From positions 3,375,235 to 3,439,234 of the forward strand of contig OU696579.1 in NCBI GenBank assembly GCA_916048095.2: a stretch of DNA of 64,000 nt, read 5' to 3'. This DNA comes from Sacculina carcini. Lineage: Eukaryota > Arthropoda > Thecostraca > Sacculinidae. How positions within the stretch are numbered: position 1 is the stretch's first letter; each line of letters begins with the position of its first letter. Positions 31,523 through 42,427 of the stretch are shown here, one piece after another. Below the pieces are notes generated by a model. It was given only the letters and a program-made list of their open reading frames with translations, was not told the DNA's origin and made no database searches. A program made the translations under genes and the position numbers.

Positions 31523-31720
31523 TCTGAACATGTATGAGGATGTGTATATGAAGATGCTGCTTCTATGTTCGCTAACTTGTTGTTCACTTTCTTTACTATA
31601 TTATAAATGTGACTTTCTGGTGAAAGGCTGCTGTGTCTGTATATATGTGTGTGTATGTATGTGTGTATGTACGTATGTATGCGTGTGTGTTTGTGTGTGT
31701 GTGTGTGTGTGTGTATTCTG
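31394..31720 (-). repeat. LINE-A segment with tandem duplication and GT microsatellites (part 1 of 3)
   Basis: The segment GAAGATGC..TCTATGTTCGCTAAC ... AATGTGACTTTC..GTGAAAGG plus a GT-rich tail is present twice. One copy is split by LINE-B' (22355-22412 and 31394-31545); the other is intact (about 31548-31720). On the minus strand it encodes IVKKVNNKLANIEA, the LINE-A segment. The GT/CA tracts abut the donor of the dynein exon at 31723. Confidence 0.65.
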
Positions 31721-31722
31721 AC

Positions 31723-31803
31723 CGTCTGTATTCTGGCGAATTCCTGCTTGAGAAATATGTTCAACGGTAGCAGATGTCCGAGTCGTTGTAACTGCTCCTT
31801 CAC
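31723..31803 (-). CDS. DNAH5/8-like: Axonemal dynein heavy chain exon, 27 codons
   Basis: Encodes VKEQLQRLGHLLPLNIFLKQ and EFARIQT, matching the dynein C-terminal block VKERLQKMGH..MNIFLRQEIDRMQ. The acceptor is GCGCGCAG before GTGAAG (phase 0). The end is less certain: ACG followed by GTCAGA is the best donor, and a CA microsatellite starts just inside the intron. The next residues of the family (V-I/L-S-x-V-R) are found at the start of the 12777-12908 exon, which supports this border. Confidence 0.85.
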
Positions 31804-31806
31804 CTG

Positions 31807-32247
31807 CGCGCGCAAAGTTTAGCATGCAAAATACTCATTGTCTCAGGAATACGGGGATTTAGTTTTTACTGATACAAATAACTATGTCTAACGCGTGAAG
31901 TCTTTTACGCCATGCCATTTTGATACCATATACCAGTGGTCCGTAACCTGTCGGGAATTACCAATAGCTGGGGAATGGACGGGTTGCCAAGTGGGAAACT
32001 AAAGGTCGGATAGAAGGATAACTGTGTGTGTTATCAATCCAAATTAATTTATTTTCATTGCTAGTGACATTCACTTTGGCAAAACAACTGAATTCACAGG
32101 AATTTCTAAGCATAGTTGTGGAAAATGCGTTGTTGTGAAAGAGTTAGCAGATTAAGAAGTAAGGAATCAGTCGAATAAGGTCAGGCACCATTGTTAAAAA
32201 GAACTAATAGAATATAAATGGAGATACTGAGTGTTTTTGCGCCACAC
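31807..32247. other. 444-bp dynein intron
   Basis: Intron between the 32248-32404 and 31723-31803 exons with GTGTGG donor and GCGCAG acceptor on the minus strand. No repeat or RNA recognised. Confidence 0.7.
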
Positions 32248-32404
32248 CTCAAATAGCAAATAGTCGGCAGGCAGTTTTTCCAGCATGTCCTCGCATAGAC
32301 GAAACACCACCACCTCCCGAGACTCCTCGGCATTACTGGAGCTCTGCTTTGGCTGAATGCTCAGCATTGTGTCCAATATATCCTTGGCCAGGTTGATCTG
32401 GTAG
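32248..32404 (-). CDS. DNAH5/8-like: Axonemal dynein heavy chain exon (AAA6/C-terminal junction)
   Basis: Encodes [36 protein letters not shown] and DYLLFE. DNAH5/8-type chains have the same order ([30 protein letters not shown]). The acceptor CTTCCAG precedes C-TAC, so the exon begins with the last base of a split codon. It ends GAG before GTGTGG, phase 0, and joins to VKEQLQRLGH in the next exon. The preceding exon, expected to end in a GLHPNADI-like stretch, was not found upstream in this window. Confidence 0.88.
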
Positions 32405-32410
32405 CTGGAA

Positions 32411-33391
32411 GCCAATATATTCCATGTAAACCCTCTATATGATCGGCATGTCGTTCATTTCTCAAACATTCACTCGTTGTGCCGTTCAATTTGAGGGTGC
32501 CGCTCTATTTTAAGACTAGATAGTCATTATTTCAGAAATGTACGGCAAATTTTTGGACGAAAAAAAACATGTGTCGTATGCATATTTATTTAACGAAAGG
32601 CACAAATACAAGAATATTACTGGTAAGTAATCACTAGAGTTGGAAATTTTATAAGATCACAAAAACATTTTGTTTATATATAATGTCATTTTTAAGCAGA
32701 AAAACATTAACTGCCACCTTCATTGAATGTTTTGTCCAAATATATAAATATATACGTTGCGCCTCAAATAAAAATAGTCTCTTAATAATGTAATTAAAAA
32801 GATCACGGATTAAACATGTTATGATACACTCGAACATCGCATATAGGTATAATATGCACGCCAACAACGTTAACAATGGGTATATTTCAACGTTCCGGAT
32901 AGTTTCTCCCTAAGATATTTATAATATTTTTGGGATCATAAAATAATATAGGATAGATGTATAAGACATTTATAAGCTACTACCTTTTAAACTCGCCCGT
33001 CGTGCTGAATTAATAAAACAAAAGAAGTTGTGGTGTGTCATATCAAGTTGCACGTTGCCTGAATGTTTGTATATGTGAATATCTGAATGTGTGAGTGTAT
33101 GTGTGTGTGAGGCCTCATATATATTAGTGCGTATGTGTACAGGTGCGTATGTGTACAGGTGCGTCTCTGTGTGTGTGTGTGTGTGTGTGTTTGTGTGCAT
33201 CTGCATGTATAGCTAGCATTAGTAGCCTGACGTTTGCATTCCGGGAATAGGCGATTTGCAACCGGTGACAGCTTGCAACGTCAGGTGATCGTGACATATC
33301 ATATGCCAAGAGTCTGTATCAGATGACTCGCTATCACTGATTCAACACGGAAATCTAATTGACAATTGTGCTTGGTGTGGCTGGTCGTGTG
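32411..33391. other. Dynein intron, AT-rich with microsatellites
   Basis: No gene recognised. A reverse copy of the GC-rich hairpin motif (ACTCGCCCGTCGTGCTGAAT) lies at about 32990-33015. GT-rich microsatellites occur at 33090-33120 and 33165-33195. Confidence 0.5.
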
Positions 33392-33884
33392 TATCATCAT
33401 CATCATCATTTATTTTGCATTTCACAATACACGATTTCAGTATACAATACAATACACAAAGGGCAGGGCATGAGAATCCGAAAGGATTGTGTAGCCCGCG
33501 ATCAACATACAAACAAACCGTACAAGAACTATATAACACATAGACAAAGTGTAATATGTGGGTAAACAAGACACAGAACGTAGATAATTCGAAGTTTTTA
33601 CGCACAAAACATGTGGGTCGTCGGTGCTCCCATTGAGATCAACTATCACGGCATATAAAGGGATCAGTAATGTTTCAGGAATTCTGCTTTTATATGCATC
33701 TTGAATGCTGACATCGTGAGAGATTTTTGAAGGAAACATTGCAACCGATTCCAAGGTTTGACACCCTGATGAAAGAAGGAAATGTCTCTTGCTCTTGCAT
33801 ACCTTGTATCAATTGTTTGTGCGTGTTACTTTGTGTGGAATTCTTCGTTGTAAATATAGTGCTTGTACACATGGTGATTATCAC
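33392..33884 (-). pseudogene. LINE ORF2 C-terminal relic with (ATG)n tail
   Basis: The minus strand ends in AATAAATGATGATGATGATG, a typical LINE 3' tail. Upstream, spread over more than one frame, it reads FIRVSNLGIG, FLQKSLTMSAFKMHIKAEFL, resembling the closing W-N-LP...S...FK..L segment of CR1-like ORF2. It is heavily decayed. Several stops are present. Confidence 0.5.
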
Positions 33885-34200
33885 TCCCGGAGTAATACCA
33901 CAAATTACATATTTAAAAGCAAAAAGGGGATATAATATAACACTCTAAATTGTAAAATTTAAACCAATGGAAAAGTCTAATTCTGAATTCGCATATGCAT
34001 ATCTTAATAATTGACGAAATAATATTCAGTCAACCCGCCTCATACCGGTGGGACAACTCACCTCAACCCGCCCGCCTATGGTGAGGAATAGTTTAGAAAT
34101 CAAACACAAAACAAAAACCATGAACAATTAAAAATATTCCCTCATATTGTTAACTACACTTGTTAAGTACGGTTAAACATGCATAGAAAACAATTAGTAA
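33885..34200 (-). mobile_element. Helitron-like repeat fragment, reverse orientation
   Basis: Two reverse copies of the GC-rich motif (CAACCCGCCTCATACCGG at about 34033 and CAACCCGCCCGCC at about 34064), with flanks matching the 9651-9720 region in reverse. Confidence 0.5.
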
Positions 34201-34276
34201 ATCAGCTATATATTACATTCACACATTACATAACATTAATACATAATTACAATAACGAAACAATACAATAAGATAC

Positions 34277-34510
34277 GATACCCGCAGCGGCTGAACACGA
34301 ATACGCGGGGAGCACGAATAAGTCGCGGGAACACAATGAAGCGAGCGAACAACTCTAGCACTGTGTGACAACACGCACTATTCTCGACTGAAGATGCTAG
34401 TGTACCCGCAGCGGCTTGACACGCATACGCGGGGAGCACGAGTAAGTAGCGGGAGCACAATGAAGCGAGCGAACAACCCTAGCACTGTGTGACAGCACGC
34501 CTTATACTCG
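34277..34510. repeat. Two 122-bp tandem units
   Basis: Units start at CGCAGCGGCT and contain ACGCGGGGAGCACGA and GAAGCGAGCGAACAAC. The first is more diverged than the second. Confidence 0.8.
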
Positions 34511-35227
34511 ACTGACTTGTCCAACACCTGTAGCACCGGCCGGAATACCTTCACTCCAAGTAGGACACCGGTCACGTGACCGTCTGGAAGGTGCCGTGCG
34601 ACGTCTGAGCAAACAGTCGTGTGAATTGTCGCGGGAAATAGCGGGACTACGATCGTCGTGGGTGGTGTGAACACACAGTAGTACTTCCGCCGGCTTGCGT
34701 GGAGAATGGGCAGCGCACACAGGCGGCTCAGACAGACAGACACAAGCACACAGGCGGCGCGGATATACAGCGCGACACAAACACGACATAGCCAGACGGC
34801 GATGACATAGCCAGACGGCGACGTAAACACACGGCGCAAATAGGTGACGAAAATATCACATCCGGTGGTGTGCACGGTGCGAACATACATACAATCATAT
34901 TGCGAAGTGTGTAAATGTATACAATGAAATGAATTTATGTAATGAAACAAACACGCAACGCATATAACGCAAACACACGCACAACATAAACATGCAACGC
35001 ATAAACTAAAATAATACAACGACAATCAATACAAAAGAAACATGTGTGTGTGAATAAGTGTGTACGCCACAGGAGCCCCCTCCTCAGATCAGGGCGAGAA
35101 ACGAACAGGTGGCCTGATGCGTCGGCCTGATCGAGAATGAATGTGTTGTGGCGTTGCTGTGTCACCGGATAATTGTTGTGATGATGTTGGCGCACCGGGA
35201 AGTTGTTGCGAGTGATGTTGCGATGCT

Positions 35228-35400
35228 GCGCGTGTTGCTGAGCATGTTGCTACGTTGTTGCGCGTGTTGCTGAGCATGTTGCTACGTTGTTGCGCGTGTT
35301 GCTGAGCATGTTGCTACGTTGTTGCGCGTGTTGCTGAGCATGTTGCTACGTTGTTGCGCGTGTTGCTGAGCATGTTGCTGCGTTGCTGCGCGTGTTGCTG
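35228..35400. repeat. 32-bp minisatellite, about five copies
   Basis: Unit of TTGCTGAGCATGTTGC plus TACGTTGTTGCGCGTG repeated head to tail with almost no divergence. On the minus strand it encodes a Q/N/A-rich stretch near the pol C-terminus of Gypsy-4. Confidence 0.9.
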
Positions 35401-35525
35401 ATCACTTCTTTGAAGATTTAGACTTACTGTCCATCTCCAGGCTAATTCAGCTATAGCGGCTGGACACGCAAAAATCAAGACCAAGATCGAGATTCATGAT
35501 GTCAGATGCAAGTGTACCTGTAAAA

Positions 35526-35985
35526 CCCGCAGCGGCTTGACACGCATACGCGGGGAGCACGAGTAAGTAGCGGGAGCACAATGAAGCGAGCGAACAACCC
35601 TAGCACTGTGTGTCAGCACGCCTTATACTCGACTGAAGATGCTAGTGTACCCGCAGCGGCTTGACACGCATACGCGGGGAGCACGAGTAAGTAGCGGGAG
35701 CACAATGAAGCGAGCGAACAACCCTAGCACTGTGTGTCAGCACGCCTTATACTCGACTGCAGATGCTAGTGTACCCGCAGCGGCTTGACACGCATACGCG
35801 GGGAGCACGAGTAAGTAGCGGGAGCACAATGAAGCGAGCGAACAACCCTAGCACTGTGTGTCAGCACGCCTTATACTCGACTGAAGATGCTAGTGTACCC
35901 GCAGCGGCTTGACACGCATACGCGGGGAGCACGAGTAAGTAGCGGGAGCACAATGAAGCGAGCGAACAACCCTAGCACTGAGCGT
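35526..35985. repeat. Four near-identical 122-bp tandem units
   Basis: Same unit as at 34277-34510, now nearly identical between copies (three full and one partial), indicating recent amplification. Each has CCGCAGCGGCTTGACACGCA and GTGTGTCAGCACGCC. Confidence 0.88.
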
Positions 35986-36782
35986 AGTTTTTGTTCAGTC
36001 GTCTTGCCTAAGCGAGCCTGCAGAGCCTGACAAAGCTGCGTGTAAGCATCGGCTGGCGGCTGTCGAATCATGTCGATAAATTCCATCACATGATGGGGAG
36101 GCAGAAGAGACGCTGCAGTTTGAAAACGAAGCATGTCGTCTGTTATTTGAGCCCTAGCGAAATACAGATCCAGCTGAATAACCCATATGTGTGGGTGTTC
36201 TTCTACAAAAGCAGGAGGCGGGCCCATAACGGCTGTCTGTTGGGTTTGTTTGTCACCTGTAGACTGACGAGCGGCGGCAGATTCGCTGGTAGATATGACT
36301 TGGCTGGTAGACTGAGTGTCGCTGGCTGACTGATTGTCGCCTTTGCTGGCGTGCTTCTTTGAGTACAGAAGTACTTCACTGAAGTACAGTAGTACTTCCG
36401 CCGGCTTGCGTGGAGAATGGGCAGCGCACACAGGCGGCTCAGACAGACAGACACAAGCACACAGGCGGCGCGGATATACAGCGCGACACAAACACGACAT
36501 AGCCAGACGGCGATGACATAGCCAGACGGCGACGTAAACACACGGCGCAAATAGGTGACGAAAATATCACATCCGGTGGTGTGCACGGTGCGAACATACA
36601 TACAATCATATTGCGAAGTGTGTAAATGTATACAATGAAATGAATTTATGTAATGAAACAAACACGCAACGCATATAACGCAAACACACGCACAACATAA
36701 ACATGCAACGCATAAACTAAAATAATACAACGACAATCAATACAAAAGAAACATGTGTGTGTGAATAAGTGTGTACGCCACA

Positions 36783-36971
36783 ATATCTATAATTGCTGGT
36801 TAATGCTAACGCTTATGCATTATATTCATACAGTTAATTTTTTCCTTGATACATCGCTATTACATCTAATATGCTACATATGTTCTTCTACGTATTATTC
36901 CTAGTACATTTATGATCAGACTGCAAAATAGTTCTATAGGTTCAAATCATTCTCCAACATAATTTGCTTAA

Positions 36972-37017
<46 letters not shown>

Positions 37018-37117
37018 TGTTTCATTCAACTTTTACCGCTAGAATATTTACTGCTAGCAAAGTATCATATACCTCGCTATCATTTAACTTACCCTTTATG
37101 TATACATTACTTCTTTC
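36783..37117 (-). mobile_element. Helitron-like repeat fragment, reverse orientation
   Basis: The stretch around 36955-37080, including an (AT)n tract and TACCGCTAGAATATTTACTG, is the reverse of 9310-9420. No gene is present. Confidence 0.5.
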
Positions 37118-37119
37118 TA

Positions 37120-38710
37120 CCAGGGTGAGTAAAAAATTATCCGCACATTCGCCATAACGTCTTCAGTATTGCCCCACTGCGTTCTACGCATGCGTGCATA
37201 TAGTTGATACTGATGTGATCATGTGATCAAATTTTGAGTCTGATTGCGTCATTTTGTTTCATGTCTTCACAATGTAAACATGGCCGCTCCAATAGCAGTA
37301 TGCACCAAGGAAGAACAAAGAGCAGTGACTCGATTTATTTGGTCAGAATGAGTGTCAGGGGCTGAAATTCATAAAAGGTGTTTAGCACAGTACGGGGACA
37401 GTGCACTACCGCTTAGAAATGTGTATGAGTGAATTGAGAAGACTAAAAGTGGGCGACGACGAGCGTGACGCACGGAGACGGCGCAGGACGTCCGTCAACC
37501 TCCATCACTGATGAGAAGATTCAGCAAGCTCGAGATATGATAATGGCGAACTGGCGAGTTATCATTGATGAGGTAACTTGTTCTCTGCAGATTTGTCATG
37601 GTTCTGCCTTTCAAATCATCCACGATGAGTTCGGCTTCCATAAAGTCTGTGCGAGATGGGTGCCAAGGGAGCCAACTGCAGAGCACAAATGCAAACGTTT
37701 TGAGGTCTGTCAACGTTTACTCGATCGCTACAACAATGATGGTGAGAGATTTTTTGAGCAGAATAGTCAAATGTGATGAAACGTGGGTCCATCATTATGA
37801 GCCAGAAACCAAAAGAGAGAGTATGGAGTGGGAACATCCTGGCTGGCCAGCGACGAAGAAATTCGAGACTCAGGCTTCTGCAGGAAAAGTGATGCTAACC
37901 CTTTTTTGGGACTCAAAAGGAAGACTACCTGGAAAAGCGGTGCACGATCAGCAGTGCAAGGTACAGTGCTTTGCTTGCCAACAAACTGAAGCCAGCAATT
38001 CGCACCAAACACCGAAGCCTATTGTCGAAGAAAGTATTGGTATTACATGACAATGCACACCCACAAACGGCCGCCGATACTTTTGAAACCTGTAGGGAAC
38101 AGGCCGAGCAAAGCAGTAGTTAAGATGTATTTCAGATTAAAATACACGAATGTCACGAAAATAGAGATTGATTCACAAGGGCACTCTCGCGCGCAAAACT
38201 CTAACACACATAACTCTAACACACAGAACTCTCTCGCACACAGAACACCACTTAATCCGCTCACTGCACCAGACACACTGCCGAAAAACAACACATCGCC
38301 ACACGCCCCCGCAAGCACGGCCTCTTCCGTGCCGAGTCCCGGCTCGCCCCAGCGCCGCTCCTCCGACTCGGCGGCAGCATATTGTTCAAACACACACATA
38401 CACGCACATGCACACAAAACGCACCCGCACGTCCACATATTAATCAAACACCGCGCAGAACTGAAAGTCGGCAAATACTAAACACATACAGATGCACACA
38501 CGCACACACACACACACACATAACTTACAAAACCATTAACCAATTAGGTTTTGAGGTACTGGAACACCCTGCTTAAAACCCAAATCTCGCCCATTCCGAC
38601 TATCATATATTTGGACTGTTCAAAGATAGTTTACGAGATCGGCTATTTTCAACGCATGAAGATAGGAAAGAAGCGGTGCATAAATGGTTGTATGGAGTTG
38701 ATTAGTATGT
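37120..38710 (+). mobile_element. Degenerate mariner transposon, 3'-truncated
   Basis: The left terminal repeat CCAGGGTGAGTAAAAAATTA follows a TA (37118-37119). The transposase would start at 37279 (MAAPIAVCTKEEQRAVTRF). Later blocks include GRPSTSITDEKIQQARDMIM and VDETW-like CDETWVHHYEPETKRESMEW at about 37774-37832, then FEVLEHPA and DYHIFGLFKDSL at 38550-38630. At least four stops or frameshifts are present (for example after FIWSE near 37350). A 430-bp sequence is inserted at about 38105-38545. The right terminal repeat is missing. Confidence 0.8.
38105..38545. repeat. Insertion in the mariner, related to 44280-44640
   Basis: Shares CAGCATATTGT(T/A)CAAACACA, TAATCAAACAC(C/T)(G)CGCAGAAC and GTC(G)GCAAATAC with 44280-44640, each separated by CA-rich tracts. 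It splits the mariner frame between TFETCRE and QLGFEVLEHPA. It may be a solo LTR of the element whose gag lies at 41473-41857, because the 44.3-kb relative lies where that element's LTR should continue. Confidence 0.45.
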
Positions 38711-38755
38711 CCTCGTATATAACCAATTGAGTTATTTCTTGTATCATTTCAGTCA

Positions 38756-39001
38756 TTGATTGTAGCGTGTGCGGTACAAATGTATCTTGTTGGCCATTTT
38801 TGTGACATAAAATTTTGTGACAAATTTATTGTTCTTGGAGATTTTAATTTCAGGGTGGATTCTCCCTCACTTCAACCCTACGCCAATGATTTCATCTCCT
38901 TACTTGATTCTTGGGAGCTTTGCATCATTATCTCAGGTACAAATCATTCCTCAGTTCATACACTCGACCTTCTCATCTGCCTAACCGCTAACCTAATTTG
39001 A
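38756..39001 (+). pseudogene. LINE endonuclease fragment
   Basis: Reads [47 protein letters not shown]. This is the GDFN and S-H-LDL part of an APE-type endonuclease from a CR1/L2-like LINE. Cut on both sides; it abuts a Gypsy-like fossil at 39002. Confidence 0.7.
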
Positions 39002-41472
39002 ATATTAAAGGAATATTTTCTCTGTGGTTCTGAAAGTTTTTTGGAAAAAAATGATATTGGTTTCGGATGGCCTTGCACTAGTTGATAGAGCGCAGCACCT
39101 GCAGCATATCCAGAACAGTCAGTCACGAGCTGGAACTCTCTACTTTTCATACACGGATGGACAAGTGTGCACGCTGACTGCAACGCTTGTTTAGTCTCCG
39201 TGAACGCAGCTTCTGCCTCCGAGTTCCATTCGAGACATTTAGATTTTGGTTGAAGTCGCAAAATCTCTGTGAGAGGAAACGTAATATGCGCAAATCGCGG
39301 CACCATTCTACGAAAAAATCCTACCATGCCAAGTATGCGTCTCAGCTCAGCTGCGTCTTTTGGAAGAGGCAGGTCCATGATGGCTGACACACGTTCTTTG
39401 GGTGGTGACACACCTTCAGCTGACACATGGTGACCTAAAAATTGGACGTGTTTTTGGTAAAATGTACATTTTTCGGGAGCCAGTTTTAGTTTGTACCTGT
39501 CAAGTACTGCAAAAACGGCCTCCAAATGCTTCTTGTGGTCTTCTTCATTTGGAGAATACACCAGAACATCGTCTAAATAAATAAATACACAATTCAATTC
39601 CCGAAAAGCTGAGTCCATGAATCTTTGAAAGGTGGCTCCTGAATTTCTCAGTCCCATAGGTAAATACAAATATTCGAACATTCCGAAAGGTGTTGTGACT
39701 GCCGTCTTAGGAATGTCTTTTTCTTGTACTGGAATGTTATAATATGCACGAAGGAGATCAAGTTTGCTAAAAATTTGCATACCGTGCAATTTGGATGAAA
39801 GATTTTGAATGTGTGGAAGCGGATAGCGATCTGGTATTGTTTTTGTGTTTAGCGCACGATAGTCGCCGGTAATTCTCCACTCACCTGGTGACTTTTTCGG
39901 GACAAGGTGCAGAGGTGATGCCCAAGGTGAGCAAGACGGGCGCACGGTGCCATTTTTCAACAGAACGTCGAATGCTTGTTTTGCGGCTTTCTCTCGTTCC
40001 GGAGCTAGACGCCGCGGTGAAGCATACACTGGTGTGGCGCTGCCTGTTTCAATGCTGTGAACAACCAGCTTCGCTGCAGGGGCGTTTACAGGCGGTCCAC
40101 TCGGTGCAGACGATATGACGGACTGATACCGTTGTACTATAGGGCGAATTTGTTTTGGAAAAGCGGTCGAGTCGTTGATGATGATGCCACATGAAAACGT
40201 TGATGACTTTTTGCACGACACAGCCAGCTCAGTGTTTGAATCACGCATCTCGCATCACGAAATCAAACCAGTACCAGCCATTACTTGATACCGAGGGAGC
40301 TGCGACCATTTTTCGAGGCTCAACGACCACAAGTGTGTAGAGCACACATTTACTTTGGAAATGAGGCTCGCACATGCAAAGTATGGTGCAAATGGCCTAC
40401 AAAAAGACCTGGGATCAAGTTAGAGCCGTCATCTCGCACTGTGTCACCGTCGCGCCAAGCATCTGTGTCGGAAAACTGAGCAGGCAGATGAACGTGAAAG
40501 CGACCACTCATCTGCCACTAGTACAAGTCGCCACGCGAATATTTCTTCGCCCAGTGACATTCATCGTAGACACAGGTGCTGGTGCGTCACTCATGCCGAA
40601 ACGCCTGGTGGCAGACAGACATCTAGACCCATCGCCAGTTCGAATTACCGCCGCCAACGGTCAAACAATTCCAGTATATGGTCAACTGCAACTACAGGTC
40701 GAAATTCGTGGTCTGCGGCGAACATTCAATTGGACGTTTGTCATAGCCGACATTGTCACTCCTCTTTTGGGGACGGAATTTGTTCTGCAAAGCCCGTTTG
40801 AGCTCCGAATATTTGTCACTAGCCAAAACTTGTGGACTGAGTCGGGCGGCCACATCTGGAGGCAGTGCAGCCATCGCATGAAAAAAACGTGTTTCTTCCG
40901 ATGTGATTCTGGCTAGATGAAATTGTGCCTCCAGGACAGCACTCCATCCAGCCACAGACTCTGGCATGAAAGGAGGTGGTTTCATTTCCACATGGGCAGA
41001 AACGAACGGACTCGAAACCTGCTGCATTGAATCTGTGAGCTCACCTGAGTTCTGCATGCTGATAGAGTTGACGACTGAAATGAGTACAAGTTCAAATAGG
41101 TGTCGCAAAAGATGAAGCAATCACTCGGGGTACCAAATGTGGTGAACGGTCCACATACAGAAATCAACTGGTCTTTATATTGACAGCGCTTCAGCTCTCG
41201 GTAGAATCAGCCTCAAACGATAGGATAACACGAACTTATATACCGATACACACCAACACACCTACTCATTCAGATATACACCGTCAACACCCTCGACAAC
41301 CTGAGGCACACACACACGCATACACACACACAGAGACGCGCATATACAGACACGAACATGACATACTGAGCCATTGAGACACGCTCATTCACACACAGTT
41401 CACACATACACACTCTAGCAAGTTACACACACACACACACATACAAACATACGGCTCACATTGTGCTCTACA
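39002..41472 (-). mobile_element. Gypsy-like LTR fossil (Gypsy-2), parts in mixed orientation
   Basis: Parts: RT and the start of RNase H on the minus strand (about 39005-40248; [47 protein letters not shown]); a protease segment on the plus strand (about 40380-40800; FIVDTGAGASLMPKRL, GTEFVLQ); gag on the minus strand (about 40810-41058; PPPFMPESVAGWSAVLEAQF); an LTR of 335 bp (41138-41472, TGTGGTGAAC to GCTCTACA). Next to the LTR is a primer-binding-site candidate, TGGTACCCCGAGTGATTGC on the minus strand. RNase H end, integrase and second LTR were not seen. RT resembles the CsRn1/Gypsy lineages. Broken, about three or more breaks. Confidence 0.75.
41138..41472 (-). repeat. LTR of Gypsy-2 with CA microsatellites
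   Basis: TG...CA bounded, 335 bp, with CA-rich tracts at about 41305-41335 and 41425-41447. It is inserted in the gag of another LTR fossil that resumes at 41473. Confidence 0.6.
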
Positions 41473-41910
41473 GAACCACCACAAAAGCACATTTCAGTGC
41501 AAGCGGACACGCAATGTCACATCGGCCGGCAAGTTTCTCTAGATTTGCCAAATATACGTCGACTGACTCACTGTCCTTCAATCTGCGAGTGATTAACTCC
41601 TCATATGACAAATACGGGTCACTGCCGAATGCTTGAGTTAGGGTATCATCAACTTTGTCAACATCAGCTTGCTCTTCATCGGAGAGTCTGTCCACCACCG
41701 CGTATGCATCTCCCGAAAGTCGCATTTGAATAACTGTCGCAACATCTGAAACTTTTCTGAGCCGACAAATCCTCCGAACTTTTCCAATCCACTCAGAAAC
41801 ATCTTGCTTTCCATCGAATTCTGGAATCAGCCTCAAGTCGAACTCTTTCTCACCCATAATTGCCGAAATAGATTGTGATTGTAAAAAAACGCAAATTGGT
41901 AACGTATAAT
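41473..41910 (-). mobile_element. gag and leader relic of an LTR retrotransposon
   Basis: The minus strand encodes MGEKEFDLRLIPEFDGKQDV, then VSDVATVIQMRLSGDAYAVV and SYEELITRRLKDSESVDVYL, a capsid-like gag of the same clade as the LTR dimer. Just upstream of gag is ATCTATTTCGGCAATT, the leader seen in the dimer and in the 19.5-kb element. LTR sequence then begins and is interrupted by the transposon at 41915; the LTR probably continues at 44265. Only a remnant remains. Confidence 0.6.
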
Positions 41911-41914
41911 TCTA

Positions 41915-42118
41915 TACCATTTGCAAATAGAGTTAATCCAAATGAAAATAGAGTTAATCCAAATGAAAATAGACTTAATCCAAATGAAAATAGACTTAAT
42001 CAAAATGAAAATAGACTTAATCAAAATGAAAATAGACTTAATCCAAAGGAAAATTTATTTAAACCAAATGAAAACTGAGTTAATTCAAATGTTAATAGAC
42101 TTAAACCCAAGAAAAAAT
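41915..42118. repeat. Left inverted end with 21-bp iterons
   Basis: The outermost unit has TTTGCAAATAGAGTT. Inner units alternate AGAGTT and AGACTT endings, and the innermost two are degenerate. Confidence 0.88.
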
Positions 42119-42427
42119 TATCAAAAGTAATATTATGTAGATGTTTTAGTATAAATGTAATAATTGTTGATACTCATTTACTGATATTTCAGCCAAAATG
42201 ATTAATCGGAGCTCAAAATGACGACTCGCAACGATTAATTATACATTATATATATTGAGTATTATTACATAAATGCTGGTATTCACCTAATAATGGTGTT
42301 GTAATTGGTCTTGTGTGACAGTGAATCTGGTCACCAATTAGCAATGTCTATACACCGCACTGCATTGCGTGTTCAAAACTGAACACATTCCATAATGTAC
42401 AGTTAAAACCGTCCCGGTAGCTGTTGT

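Larger units (their letters stand above)
34260..36782 (-). mobile_element. Scrambled Gypsy-like LTR fossil with tandem repeats (Gypsy-4)
   Basis: Two collinear segments of about 395 bp (34677-35071 and 36388-36782) end GTGTACGCCACA and look like LTR starts on the minus strand. Next to the first is a polypurine tract (reverse of GGAGCCCCCTCC). The minus strand at 35089-35277 ends a pol-like frame with RSGRRIRPPVRFSP, the usual C-terminus of Gypsy pol. A gag fragment lies at about 36000-36370 (PPPAFVEEHPHIW, LYFARAQITDDMLRFQ, ADAYTQLCQAL). RT and integrase are absent. The parts are interleaved with 122-bp tandem units. It is badly broken and rearranged. Confidence 0.65.

Noticed and set aside
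33392-33420. CATCATCAT repeat as CRISPR-like or coding Asp-run
   Set aside because: It is the reverse of an (ATG)n LINE tail.
34378-35025. 215-codon minus ORF rich in Cys and Val
   Set aside because: It lies in LTR-like sequence of a fossil, repeats at 36203-36736, and its composition follows the repeat rather than a protein family.
35228-35400. CRISPR array
   Set aside because: Units are directly adjacent without spacers, in animal DNA.
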